Part shown: positions 9,287-16,783 of the stretch, piece after piece | Layout of the letters: each line of letters begins with the position of its first letter | Numbering within the stretch: the stretch's first letter is position 1 | Assembly (NCBI GenBank): GCA_003279855.1 | Contig: QCGO01000004.1 | Span: 1 to 64,000, forward strand | DNA length: 64,000 nucleotides | Source: Prochlorococcus sp. AG-388-E21 | GTDB taxonomy: Bacteria > Cyanobacteriota > Cyanobacteriia > PCC-6307 > Cyanobiaceae | Direction of reading: 5' to 3' | The notes under the pieces: model-generated | Database searches by the model: none | Told to the model about the DNA's origin: nothing | Seen by the model: the letters and a program-made list of their open reading frames with translations, nothing else | Translations under genes and position numbers: made by a program

Positions 9287-10165
9287 TTACATATTCAATA
9301 TATTCCTGATGTAGCTCTGGACTTGATGACAATATGAACCACCAAACATATTGGCATGATTTAATATGTGATAAAAATTATAAATGATAGTTCTTTTTTC
9401 ATAACCTTTTTTAATTGGAATAATTTTATGGTAATTTTCATAAAATTCATTTTGAAAATTACCAAATAATCTGGTCATAGCAATATCTACTTCGCAATCT
9501 GCCCACCAAGATGCAGGGTCAAATATTACTCCTTTATTCATAACAGTTACTCCGATATTTCCCGCCCATAAATCACCATGAACAAGAGATTTCATTGGTT
9601 CATGGTCAAATAGTACTGATTCAATTTTTGACTTTATTTTATTTTTAATATCAATTTCTAAAAAATCTTTTTCTAAGAGTGCTAATTGAGGCTCAATTCT
9701 TAAATTAATAAAACATCTAATCCAATTCTTTTCCCATCCTTTTTTTTGATTTGTGGTTCCAATATAACCATGAATGGGATATCCAAAACATGGTTGATTG
9801 AATTTATTTGATTCAAGATGCATTTCTCCTAAACCTCTTCCTAATTTTTCCTGATCACTATTCGTCATATCTATCCATTCCAATAATAAAAGTTCTACAT
9901 TATTAACCTCTAAGTAGGAAATGATTTTAGGAACGATTAAGTTTTCATAATTAATATATTTTTGTAGATTCTTAAGGCAAGATTTTTCAAATTCTAGAAA
10001 TCTTTCTTCTCTCGCATTTCTTTTAAGAAAGAATTTGGCATTTTTAAATTCTATTTGCCACGACTCATGAATATCTCCCCCAAAAACTTGTTTTATACTT
10101 TGTGGTGATCCTTCACCTAATTGATCACAAATTTCGTTAAGTTCATTATGTGGTATTTTTTGCAT
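9287..10165 (-). CDS. Fructosamine/ketosamine-3-kinase family protein
   Basis: A 292-residue protein of the FN3K family, which has a protein-kinase-like fold. It phosphorylates sugar adducts on protein lysines so that they detach. Visible motifs are the N-terminal IHESWQIEF (nucleotide loop region), the catalytic LVHGDLWAGNIG (HGDLW with Asp and Asn) and FDPASWWADCEVDIAMT (metal-binding DPA). The length equals typical bacterial members. It is convergent with the CAAD gene, and its start codon lies 4 bp from the divergent CrtD-like start. Confidence 0.9.
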   Translation of the reverse strand: MQKIPHNELNEICDQLGEGSPQSIKQVFGGDIHESWQIEFKNAKFFLKRNAREERFLEFEKSCLKNLQKYINYENLIVPKIISYLEVNNVELLLLEWIDMTNSDQEKLGRGLGEMHLESNKFNQPCFGYPIHGYIGTTNQKKGWEKNWIRCFINLRIEPQLALLEKDFLEIDIKNKIKSKIESVLFDHEPMKSLVHGDLWAGNIGVTVMNKGVIFDPASWWADCEVDIAMTRLFGNFQNEFYENYHKIIPIKKGYEKRTIIYNFYHILNHANMFGGSYCHQVQSYIRNILNM

Positions 10166-10169
10166 TTAA

Positions 10170-11675
10170 ATGTCAAAGACTGAAATTGTTGTTGTTGGTG
10201 CTGGTATAGCAGGGCTAACTTCTGCAGCAATTTTATCAAAACTAGGGCTTTCAGTCACTTTGATTGAGTCGCATACCCAATCGGGAGGTTGTGCAGGAAC
10301 CTTTAAAAGAAAAAGATATATCTTTGATGTTGGAGCAACTCAAGTCGCCGGTTTGGAAGAAGGGGGAATACACTCTAAGATTTTTAAATTTTTAGATATT
10401 CCTCTTCCTGAAGCATCCATCTTAAATCCAGCTTGCATTGTTGATTTAAAAGATGGCAGCAAGCCAATACCTATTTGGTATGACAAAAATGAATGGATTA
10501 AGGAGAGGGAGATTCAGTTTCCAGGTAGTCGTCAATTTTGGCAAATATCTAATTTAATTCATCAGAGTAATTGGACTTTTGCTAATAATAACCCTGTATT
10601 ACCAGTCAAGAATTTTTGGGATTTTTCGCAACTTCTTAAAGCATTAGTTCCAACGAATTTAGTTACAGGAATATTGATTAAATCTACTATCTTTGATCTT
10701 TTACGTTTTTGTGGATTATCTAATGATGAAAGATTAATTAAGTTTCTTAATTTGCAATTAAAGCTTTATTCACAAGAAGATGTTTATAACACTGCAGCTC
10801 TATATGGTTCTACAGTGTTGCAAATGTGTCAAAAACCACATGGTTTATGGCATTTAAAAAAATCAATGCAGGCTTTAAGTGATGCTTTAGAAGATTCATT
10901 AAAAAAAAAGGGAGTTAATATTGTTTTCGGGCAAAAAGTAAATTCCATTAATTTTGATGATGTAAAAAAGAGTTGGAAAGTTTGTGCAAAATCTAAGCTA
11001 GATAAGATGGTTTACTTCGCCGATGATGTAATTTTTACACCCCCTCCACAATCTCTCTTGAAATATCTAGAAGTTCCTCTAGATAATAATAAAAATTATA
11101 AAAAAAGAATACAAAGTCTTCCTGATCCAAGCGGTGCGTTGGTCTTTTATTCAGCTTTAAAAAAAGAACATATTAAAGCAATCTCTTCCAATCATTATCA
11201 GTTTGTTTCAAATGAATTGGGTTCACTTTTTGTATCCATAAGTGAGGAGGGAGATGGAAGAGCTCCAAAAGGGGAGATTACCTTGATAGCGAGTATTTTT
11301 ACAAAAACTAACGACTGGTTTAGTTTAGGTAAACATGACTATATAAAGAAAAAAAAGGAGTATTTACAAAAAATATCAATGGTACTTGAAAACCAATTTG
11401 ATATTGCTTCTGAAAATTGGCTTCATAAGGAATTGGCTACCCCATTAGGATTTGAAAAGTGGACTAATAGGCCAAATGGGATAGTAGGTGGTCTAGGTCA
11501 AAATCCTGATATTTTTGGATTATTTGGGTTATCAAGTAGAACTCCTTTTAAAGGTTTATGGTTATGTGGCGATTCTATTTATCCAGGAGAAGGGACAGCG
11601 GGTGTTAGTCAGTCAGCAGTAATGGTTTCAAGGCAACTTTTAGCTTCTAAAGGAATTAATGATTTTTATTTATAA
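10170..11675 (+). CDS. crtD: CrtD-like carotenoid desaturase (FAD-dependent amine-oxidase fold)
   Basis: A 501-residue flavoprotein. The N-terminal VVVGAGIAGLTSAAILSKLG is a dinucleotide-binding fold and ESHTQSGGCAGTF completes the FAD site. DVGATQVAGLEEGGIH resembles the cyanobacterial C-3',4' desaturase CrtD. The C-terminal GLWLCGDSIYPGEGTAGVSQS is the family's FAD-closing motif. CrtH carotenoid isomerase is the main alternative, as both belong to the same superfamily; I favour CrtD from the N-terminal motif. Expected substrates are carotenoids in membranes. It is head-to-head with the fructosamine kinase gene. Confidence 0.7.
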   Translation: MSKTEIVVVGAGIAGLTSAAILSKLGLSVTLIESHTQSGGCAGTFKRKRYIFDVGATQVAGLEEGGIHSKIFKFLDIPLPEASILNPACIVDLKDGSKPIPIWYDKNEWIKEREIQFPGSRQFWQISNLIHQSNWTFANNNPVLPVKNFWDFSQLLKALVPTNLVTGILIKSTIFDLLRFCGLSNDERLIKFLNLQLKLYSQEDVYNTAALYGSTVLQMCQKPHGLWHLKKSMQALSDALEDSLKKKGVNIVFGQKVNSINFDDVKKSWKVCAKSKLDKMVYFADDVIFTPPPQSLLKYLEVPLDNNKNYKKRIQSLPDPSGALVFYSALKKEHIKAISSNHYQFVSNELGSLFVSISEEGDGRAPKGEITLIASIFTKTNDWFSLGKHDYIKKKKEYLQKISMVLENQFDIASENWLHKELATPLGFEKWTNRPNGIVGGLGQNPDIFGLFGLSSRTPFKGLWLCGDSIYPGEGTAGVSQSAVMVSRQLLASKGINDFYL

Positions 11676-11681
11676 GATTTT

Positions 11682-12521
11682 TTAATTTGTAAAATTTGAT
11701 CTTATTTCTATCGATTCTGTAAGTTTTTCAGATAACAATTCCCACTTATTGTTTTTGATAAGAGATTCGATTTCATTAATATTTTTTTTAAATTCTTTAA
11801 TTGCTTTTAAGATATTTGTCTGATTATTTATAGCCAAATCCAAACCTAAATTCGGATTTCCACCTCCCACTCTTGTTGTATCCGCATATCCTGTAGCGGC
11901 AAGTCTTTGAGTTAGAGCCAATAGCGATTCATTTCTCTCTGCATTGGCAGTTTTTATTAATGAAGAAGCAACAAATATCGGCAAATGAGATATTAAAGAA
12001 ACTGCTTCATCATGTTCTTTTGGTGATGCTTTATAAATCTCACATTGCATAGAAGTTATTAATTTACTTAGCGTTTTTAATGAATGTGAATTGGTTGTCG
12101 AAGTAGGAGTGATAATCCATTTTGTATTTTCTAATAAACTTTCGAAACCTGATTCAACTCCTTTTTCTTCTGTACCTGCCATAGGATGAGAACCAATAAA
12201 TAATGGATGTATTTTTCCCCATGTGTTAATTATTGGTTCTTTTATAGAACCGACATCTGTTACTATCGCATTTTTTGGAATCGCATTTATTAGATCGTTA
12301 GAGGGATGGATTAGATCTTTAATCGGTAGTGCCAATATAATTAGAGAACATTCTTTTAGGATGCCTAAATCGCAGCTAATAACGTTTGCAAGATTTCTCT
12401 CTATTGCCTTTTTTTTATTAAGGTTATTGTTCGTTACTCCATAAATCGTGTGTTTTAATCTTTGGAGTTTTAATCCTATCGAACCACCAATAAGTCCTAG
12501 ACCTACAATTCCAATATTCAT
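11682..12521 (-). CDS. tyrA: Prephenate/arogenate dehydrogenase
   Basis: NAD(P)-dependent dehydrogenase in tyrosine synthesis, 279 residues. The Rossmann motif IGIVGLGLIGGSIGLKL is at the N-terminus. Active-site segments GSHPMAGTEEKGVESG and ISHLPIFVASSL are intact, as is the C-terminal AATGYADTTRVGGGNP. The short form lacks a fused chorismate mutase or ACT domain, matching cyanobacterial arogenate-specific enzymes. It is convergent with the CrtD-like gene (6 bp between stops) and divergent from the DinG-like gene. Confidence 0.93.
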   Translation of the reverse strand: MNIGIVGLGLIGGSIGLKLQRLKHTIYGVTNNNLNKKKAIERNLANVISCDLGILKECSLIILALPIKDLIHPSNDLINAIPKNAIVTDVGSIKEPIINTWGKIHPLFIGSHPMAGTEEKGVESGFESLLENTKWIITPTSTTNSHSLKTLSKLITSMQCEIYKASPKEHDEAVSLISHLPIFVASSLIKTANAERNESLLALTQRLAATGYADTTRVGGGNPNLGLDLAINNQTNILKAIKEFKKNINEIESLIKNNKWELLSEKLTESIEIRSNFTN

Positions 12522-12615
12522 TGATTTATTTAGTTTGAGGCTTCTTTATATTGATACCAATTTTTTATATATTAAGATCATGTTTTTTTCAATTTGATAC
12601 TACTAGAATTATATA

Positions 12616-14064
12616 ATGCTTGAAATTTTAAGTCATCAGTACTTAAAAAGATTTATTAGATCCAATGAGATAGATTGGGATCATATTTATTCTTTTGGGA
12701 GAATAATTTCAAAGTGTCTTCAAACAAATGAAACTTATCTGATTAACTCAGAAATTTTTTCTACTAATATTTGGCTGCCTGCTCTGTTGATTTCTATATT
12801 TTTATTCGAAGAAAATTCGACTTTTGTTTTATCTCAAGACAAAATAGAATTTTTAAAAAAAAATTACTTAGGAGAATTAAAAAGTCTTGGGTTAGATTTT
12901 ATTTTAGAAAAAGATCAAATAATTTTTTCAAATCATCGAGTTTGTTTTATCTCTCTGGAAAAACTGCTAGGTGATGTAAATATTTTTCATGCTAGAAATC
13001 ATCGCATTATTTTTTCTGGGATTGAAAATATAAAAGAAGATTTAAAAAGCTATTTTAGAATTTCATTTTTGAAAAAAAATTGGTTTCATAAATTTGAACA
13101 ATCATCATCTAAAAGTCAAAAGATAATTAGTACGTACAACCTACTTAAAAAGAAGTTTTTCTTGAGAAAAGGTTTAGATAGTAGGAGTATTTTTTTAGAT
13201 AAAGAAGAAATAAATTTTCTTTCTAATTTCTTTTTTGAAAACTCTTCATATTCTGAAGAATTTTTGAGGGTAAGTAATGCTCTTTCTGCAGGTTGGGCGT
13301 GCTGGGTAACTCTAGATGATATAAATTTTGAGTGGAATTTTTATTTAGAACCTATAGATGAACTATCACAGATAAAACATTTACTAATTAATAATAAATT
13401 TGTTTTTTTGTCCGCATTAAGAGAAGATAATTTTTTTCAAAAGTATCTCAAAAAAGAAAGTTTAAACATTGACTTGGTAATGAACTTTAGGAGTAATTTT
13501 ATTGAAAATAAAATCTTAGTATACGTTCCGCCTAGACAAATGCTTCCAAATAATCCAATGTTTATAAAAAATATTTTAGATAAGTCTAAAAAATTAATAA
13601 TTTTCTCAAAAGGTGTGACTTTATTTTTATCTGATGATGTTGATTTGAAGCTTAAATTTGCTACAGAATTAGCCTCTATCTATGGAAAGCGAGTTTTGCT
13701 AGAGAATATTCCATTGTTTAATAATGAAATTCTATGTGCTAGCTATTCCTGGTGGATCAATAATTCTTATTGTATAAAAAGTCCAGAACAAATAATTATT
13801 CCATTACTGCCAATCCCAAGCATTGAAGAGCCTATCAATGCATTGACTGTTTCTCATAACAGAAATCTTTCTAAAGATTGGTTCAGAGAATTTTTACTTC
13901 CTGAGGCAATACAAAAATTAGAAAGATCTATTTCACCGCTAAGAAAAAACGCTGGTAAATTAATAATTCTTGATGGAAGAGCACATAAAAGAAAATGGGG
14001 TAGATTACTTTTAAAAAGTATTCAACCTTCAAAACAAATAAATTATATGCTTCCTTACGATTAG
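12616..14064 (+). CDS. Degenerate DinG-type helicase-like protein
   Basis: A 482-residue protein without recognisable Walker A or DEAH motifs. Its C-terminal 60 residues (LPEAIQKLERSISPLRK, then GKLIILDGRAHKRKWG) match the motif VI region of DinG/XPD-family helicases, which normally reads LPEA-x5-Q-x2-GR-x2-R followed by V-x2-LD-x-R. In the N-terminal part, WLPALLISIFLFEE corresponds to the segment after the P-loop, and NHRIIFSGIENI to the region around the DEAH box. The gene is rich in Phe, Lys and Ile and is long and uninterrupted, so it is probably expressed. Its function is unknown; ATP-driven unwinding seems unlikely. Confidence 0.6.
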   Translation: MLEILSHQYLKRFIRSNEIDWDHIYSFGRIISKCLQTNETYLINSEIFSTNIWLPALLISIFLFEENSTFVLSQDKIEFLKKNYLGELKSLGLDFILEKDQIIFSNHRVCFISLEKLLGDVNIFHARNHRIIFSGIENIKEDLKSYFRISFLKKNWFHKFEQSSSKSQKIISTYNLLKKKFFLRKGLDSRSIFLDKEEINFLSNFFFENSSYSEEFLRVSNALSAGWACWVTLDDINFEWNFYLEPIDELSQIKHLLINNKFVFLSALREDNFFQKYLKKESLNIDLVMNFRSNFIENKILVYVPPRQMLPNNPMFIKNILDKSKKLIIFSKGVTLFLSDDVDLKLKFATELASIYGKRVLLENIPLFNNEILCASYSWWINNSYCIKSPEQIIIPLLPIPSIEEPINALTVSHNRNLSKDWFREFLLPEAIQKLERSISPLRKNAGKLIILDGRAHKRKWGRLLLKSIQPSKQINYMLPYD

Positions 14065-14091
14065 GTTATTATTTAGGAAATATCTATAAAT

Positions 14092-14337
14092 ATGGGAGAA
14101 GCAAAAAGGAGAAAATCATTAGGTCTTCCTCCTAAACAAAAAAATACTAAATCTAAATCAGACGAATCACCTAGAATATTTGATTGGTTGCCTCTTACTA
14201 TTAATCAGAGAGACAGATTAATGCAATTAAGTATAAAAGCTAGTTGGTATGGAATTGGAGGTTTAGTTATCTTGTGGGTAATTGTTAGATTTATTGGACC
14301 AGCTGCAGGTTGGTGGACTCCAGCTGATTCATTATGA
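14092..14337 (+). CDS. DUF2839 small membrane protein
   Basis: An 81-residue protein beginning MGEAKRRKSLGLPPK, the hallmark N-terminus of DUF2839 proteins in cyanobacteria and plastids. A single hydrophobic helix (GIGGLVILWVIVRFIGPA) lies near the C-terminus, so the basic N-terminal half probably faces the cytoplasm. It starts 27 bp after the DinG-like gene on the same strand. The family has no established function. Confidence 0.85.
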   Translation: MGEAKRRKSLGLPPKQKNTKSKSDESPRIFDWLPLTINQRDRLMQLSIKASWYGIGGLVILWVIVRFIGPAAGWWTPADSL

Positions 14338-14420
14338 AGCTGAGAATTTTTTGTTTATAAACATAAAAAGCCTGTTGCAGTAATCGTTTATGAAGTAAAT
14401 TACTTATTAATTATTAGGTG

Positions 14421-14472
14421 TGCCTTACCAGTATGCCTTACCAATTTGCCTCTCCAACCTGCCTTACCAAGT
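14421..14472. repeat. Four tandem copies of a 13-bp unit
   Basis: The unit TGCCTTACCAATT occurs four times head to tail with few changes (TGCCTTACCAGTA, TGCCTTACCAATT, TGCCTCTCCAACC, TGCCTTACCAAGT). The 13-bp period is not a multiple of three, so it is not a coding repeat. It sits between the DUF2839 gene and the zinc-ribbon microprotein, at the left edge of the accessory region. There are no spacers, so it is not CRISPR. Confidence 0.85.
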
Positions 14473-14484
14473 TATTATTTTGAA

Positions 14485-14637
14485 ATGAAAAAATGTGATG
14501 TCTGCAATAAGTCAGGTAAAGTCCATTACAGGTGTAAATCTATTAACTATAAAACTTGGATATTTTCTTGCAAAGAGTGCTGGGATATTATTTCTAAGCA
14601 AGAGAAATACTGTTATGGCGGAACAAGAAAATCTTAA
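14485..14637 (+). CDS. Small zinc-ribbon-like protein
   Basis: A 50-residue protein starting MKKCDVCNKSG. It has two CxxC knuckles (CDVC and CKEC) 28 residues apart, separated by basic and aromatic residues, which is a rubredoxin-type zinc ribbon spacing. The C-terminus is YCYGGTRKS. The ORF track starts at TTG 14446, inside the 13-bp repeat; ATG 14485 is a better start because the repeat is non-coding. No membrane segment is present. A nucleic-acid or protein-binding role is possible but not shown. Confidence 0.65.
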   Translation: MKKCDVCNKSGKVHYRCKSINYKTWIFSCKECWDIISKQEKYCYGGTRKS

Positions 14638-14823
14638 AATGTATATCAACAGATCGAGAAATATAAAAATTATCTGAATCCTATAGATTTACCTTTCCTT
14701 TGCAGCTTGTTCAAAGAGAAAAAGCTAGAGAATGCCTCACAATCACATTACTTAAAATGATTGTTAAAGAAGCTATTAAGAGCCATAGCTTGGCAAAGCA
14801 TACATAATCGTATTTTTAATAGT
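14638..14823. other. Gap without convincing gene
   Basis: The frame of the zinc-ribbon gene stays open for about 40 codons after its stop (YQQIEKYKNYLNPIDLP), which could be a read-through tail lost by a nonsense mutation. Otherwise I see nothing coding. Confidence 0.3.
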
Positions 14824-15006
14824 TCAGCCTATCCAGGGCTTATTGAGAAGGGATTTGTACCAATTGAAAGTCATTTCTTGACCTCCTTTCATGCATCCTC
14901 CTGATGGATAGCTGATAACCTTTTTTGATATAGCTCCAATTCCAATAGCTAATACTCCAATACCTAATATTGCTTTAGATCTATTACTTGCAAGAAGAGA
15001 TTTCAT
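14824..15006 (-). CDS. Hypothetical small membrane protein
   Basis: A 60-residue ORF starting MKSLLASNRSKAILGIG. One hydrophobic helix (AILGIGVLAIGIGAI) lies near the N-terminus, followed by a polar tail with a single Cys and a WYKSLLNKPWIG end. It is in the same orientation as the secreted-protein genes downstream, but does not share their cysteine pattern. I do not recognise the family. The hydrophobic, glycine-periodic helix looks selected rather than random. Confidence 0.45.
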   Translation of the reverse strand: MKSLLASNRSKAILGIGVLAIGIGAISKKVISYPSGGCMKGGQEMTFNWYKSLLNKPWIG

Positions 15007-15236
15007 TAGAGGTTTGTATTTATTTTTATATTAGAAGCGTTGTCTTTTGTTCTGTGGATTTCAAGTCAGCTAACTACTCTATGAGAGATTTCGAGGGGTG
15101 GTATGGGGTTAATCGTCCTTACCTATACGTATATATGACCCCTCACAAATTTCTGCCAAAAGTTTAGAGCTGATTAATTTAATAGATAGGGGTTGGATGC
15201 GGGCTTCTATAGCTGGACTGCAGATCCCTTACAAAT
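15007..15236. other. Gene-free stretch with inverted repeat; possible small RNA or decayed gene
   Basis: This 230-bp gap is visibly more GC-rich than its surroundings. GAGGGGT (15093-15099) pairs with ACCCCTC (15138-15144). The plus strand carries a 28-codon ORF (15081-15167, MRDFEGWYGVNRP). The minus strand near 15200 has an open tail reading LQSSYRSPHPTPIY. Either could be real; neither is decisive. Confidence 0.35.
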
Positions 15237-15464
15237 TTATTTACCCTTAAGACATTTAAAACTCATTCCTCTTATAAAGCCATCACCTTTAGTACGAAAA
15301 TATTCACCTTGTTCTCTGCATTGGTCCATACTTTCAACTTCAATTTTTTCTAATTCAGCAGTATAGCCATTCCAGCTCCAACCAAGAATCAACCAATAAC
15401 TTTCAGCATTAACAGAAGTAGTTAGAGCGAGAGCATCTAGTATTGGGAGTAGGAAACTTTTCAT
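15237..15464 (-). CDS. Small secreted protein, two-cysteine paralog A
   Basis: A 75-residue protein with a signal peptide MKSFLLPILDALALTTSVNA and a likely cut after ANA-type residues before ESYWLILGW. The mature part, about 55 residues, has Cys in MDQCREQGEYF and again in SFKCLKGK at the C-terminus. These could form a disulfide. The neighbouring 82-residue protein has the same order: signal peptide, W-LI, C..aGe, C-x-KGK, stop. Both genes end in GGGTAAATAA. The function is unknown; it is probably periplasmic or secreted. Confidence 0.75.
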   Translation of the reverse strand: MKSFLLPILDALALTTSVNAESYWLILGWSWNGYTAELEKIEVESMDQCREQGEYFRTKGDGFIRGMSFKCLKGK

Positions 15465-15512
15465 TAATATCAGACGGGTTTTTAATACTAGAAAATCAAA
15501 AATATTTTACCT

Positions 15513-15806
15513 TTATTTGACCTCTATACATTGAAAATCTCTTAATCCTTTTTCAAATGGTGAAGGGGTTGAAACCCACTTTCTTCCTTCTTCAATACAT
15601 CCCTTCATTATTTTCATGGGGATTGTAGCCATAGCAGAACCATCAGCACTATACTTTTTCCCTCCTCCAAAACCCGTTTCTCTTCCTTCTGTTCCATGAA
15701 GGATGACTAGCCAAGCTTCATTTGCGAAGGTTGGTATTGGTAAAGATATTCCAAAAGCGATGAAAGTAATAAAAAGTTTCTTAATAATTTGAATATTATC
15801 TTTCAT
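15513..15806 (-). CDS. Small secreted protein, paralog B
   Basis: A 97-residue protein read from internal Met8 of the ORF-track entry, because sequence upstream of that Met aligns with the non-coding leader of the neighbouring cupin gene. The signal peptide is KKLFITFIAFGISLPIPTFA; the mature chain begins NEAWLVILHG. It shares with paralogs A and C an aromatic-LIxx start, an internal Cys followed by a Gly-rich segment (KGCIEEGRKW), and a second Cys near the end (DFQCIEVK). The function is unknown. Confidence 0.7.
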   Translation of the reverse strand: MKDNIQIIKKLFITFIAFGISLPIPTFANEAWLVILHGTEGRETGFGGGKKYSADGSAMATIPMKIMKGCIEEGRKWVSTPSPFEKGLRDFQCIEVK

Positions 15807-15854
15807 AAAAGAGGAGCTAATTGGCATTTATTGTAGCTCAACTGTAAATATAAA
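15807..15854 (-). promoter_or_regulatory. Leader copy 1 shared with the cupin gene
   Basis: Reading on the minus strand, AATAAATGCCAATTAGCTCC before paralog B aligns with AATAAAGGGCAATTAACTTCC before the cupin gene, and ATATTTA...CAGT upstream also matches. The similarity covers about 50 bp and stops at the start codons, so it looks like a duplicated promoter or 5' leader rather than a duplicated protein. Confidence 0.6.
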
Positions 15855-15866
15855 AGTATTGAAATT

Positions 15867-16295
15867 TTACTTATTAATAGTTGTAGGAAGTCCGACAGCA
15901 GATGCCGCAACTACATAAAGTACTGCTGGTTCATTTCCTATATTTTCAACAAAATGTTCATCACCATTATTACTCTCTATTAATGATTGCTTTGATGAAA
16001 AGTAATTAATAACATCCCCTCTCGTATGCTTCAATTCTCCCTGAGCAAGATAAACAACCATTGGTGCTGGGTGTGTGTGAATTGGAGTCTTTCCACCAAC
16101 AGGGATAACTACCTTGAAAAATCTAAGCTCAGCTTGCTTCCACCTAGGATAAGAAATCTTTTTCCCTCCTAAACCTTTAGTACTTTGAATAAGAGGTATT
16201 ACTTCAATCTTTTCTTGAGCCTTAGTAATTTCCAAAGGTAGAAGAACTGATGAAATTGTTATTGCGGAGATTAAAAGATTTCTAAATTTTTGCAT
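15867..16295 (-). CDS. Secreted cupin-domain protein
   Basis: A 142-residue protein with a signal peptide MQKFRNLLISAITISSVLLP and a likely cut near TKAQ. A single cupin barrel follows: PVGGKTPIHTHPAPMVVYLAQGEL is cupin motif 1 with the two His ligands (HTH), and GDEHFVENIGNEPAVLYVV is motif 2 with the third His. A metal-dependent periplasmic enzyme or binding protein is likely; the substrate is unknown. It lies among the small secreted proteins and shares a leader with paralog B. Confidence 0.85.
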   Translation of the reverse strand: MQKFRNLLISAITISSVLLPLEITKAQEKIEVIPLIQSTKGLGGKKISYPRWKQAELRFFKVVIPVGGKTPIHTHPAPMVVYLAQGELKHTRGDVINYFSSKQSLIESNNGDEHFVENIGNEPAVLYVVAASAVGLPTTINK

Positions 16296-16347
16296 AAAAA
16301 AGGAAGTTAATTGCCCTTTATTTTAGATCGACTGTCAATAAATATCT
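16296..16347 (-). promoter_or_regulatory. Leader copy 2 upstream of the cupin gene
   Basis: Partner of the leader upstream of paralog B. The minus strand reads ATATTTATTGACAGTCGATC and then AATAAAGGGCAATTAACTTCC before the cupin start. The two copies differ by small indels, but the alignment is continuous. Confidence 0.6.
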
Positions 16348-16376
16348 TTTAGCGGTTCAAGTAGTAAGCGTTTCAT
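16335..16376 (-). pseudogene. Signal-peptide remnant of a fourth secreted paralog
   Basis: Directly after the stop of paralog C, the minus strand reads ATGAAACGCTTACTACTTGAA, nearly identical to paralog C's first codons (ATGAAACGTTTATTACTTCCA). It encodes MKRLLLEPLKDIY and then TGA. This looks like the stump of another copy of the family, ended within the signal peptide. Confidence 0.6.
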
Positions 16377-16625
16377 TTATTTACCCTTAATGCACTCATA
16401 TGCAACTAATCCAGACCAAAAGACCTCGCCATTTAATTTTTTATTTGTAAGTATTTTTTCTCCTGCATCTTTACATTCTTTCAAAGAATTAGTAGGAACT
16501 TGCCAACTCGTTGTAGCTGGCTTCACCCTGGCAAATCTTGCTCCAACAATTAACCACCAAGTTTCAGCATTAACAGCAGTAGGTAAAGCAAGGACTGCTA
16601 GTAGTGGAAGTAATAAACGTTTCAT
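16377..16625 (-). CDS. Small secreted protein, two-cysteine paralog C
   Basis: An 82-residue protein with the clear signal peptide MKRLLLPLLAVLALPTAVNA cut before ETWWLIVGARF. The mature chain has Cys in LKECKDAGEKIL and in AYECIKGK at the C-terminus, the same plan as paralog A. Its start codon overlaps the stop of the upstream 52-residue ORF (TAATG), suggesting coupled translation. Small proteins with this signal peptide are, to my knowledge, numerous in Prochlorococcus; no function is established. Confidence 0.78.
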   Translation of the reverse strand: MKRLLLPLLAVLALPTAVNAETWWLIVGARFARVKPATTSWQVPTNSLKECKDAGEKILTNKKLNGEVFWSGLVAYECIKGK

Positions 16626-16783
16626 TAATTTCCCCTTTTAAATAAATTTTGTATGACATAAATATTTTCTGCCTTTGGATATTTCTGCTGAAATACCTTT
16701 ATTGCATGATTAGGAGAAATTGCGAAAAGATTAGTTTTGATTCTGTATTCATCTATCAAACCTGAAATTAGATAACTTTTCAC
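16625..16783 (-). CDS. 52-residue ORF coupled to paralog C (GTG start)
   Basis: Too short for the ORF track. It reads VKSYLISGLIDEYRIKTNLF to a stop that overlaps the next start as TAATG. The composition is protein-like, with NHAIKVFQQKYPKAENIYVI suggesting a helix-strand pattern. The start is GTG at 16783; no strong ribosome-binding site is visible. The one-base overlap with a well-supported gene is the best evidence that it is translated. The function is unknown. Confidence 0.55.
   Translation of the reverse strand: MKSYLISGLIDEYRIKTNLFAISPNHAIKVFQQKYPKAENIYVIQNLFKRGN

Noticed and set aside
12771-12974. 67-residue ORF inside the DinG-like gene
   Set aside because: Shadow frame, basic and low complexity.
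14421-14472. CRISPR array
   Set aside because: Units are only 13 bp, directly adjacent and without spacers; no cas genes are present.
14495-14677. 60-residue plus-strand ORF overlapping the zinc-ribbon gene
   Set aside because: Different frame, fewer signature residues, and overlaps the better-supported gene almost fully.
16390-16641. 83-residue plus-strand ORF
   Set aside because: Antisense shadow of paralog C, which has a clear signal peptide and family relatives.
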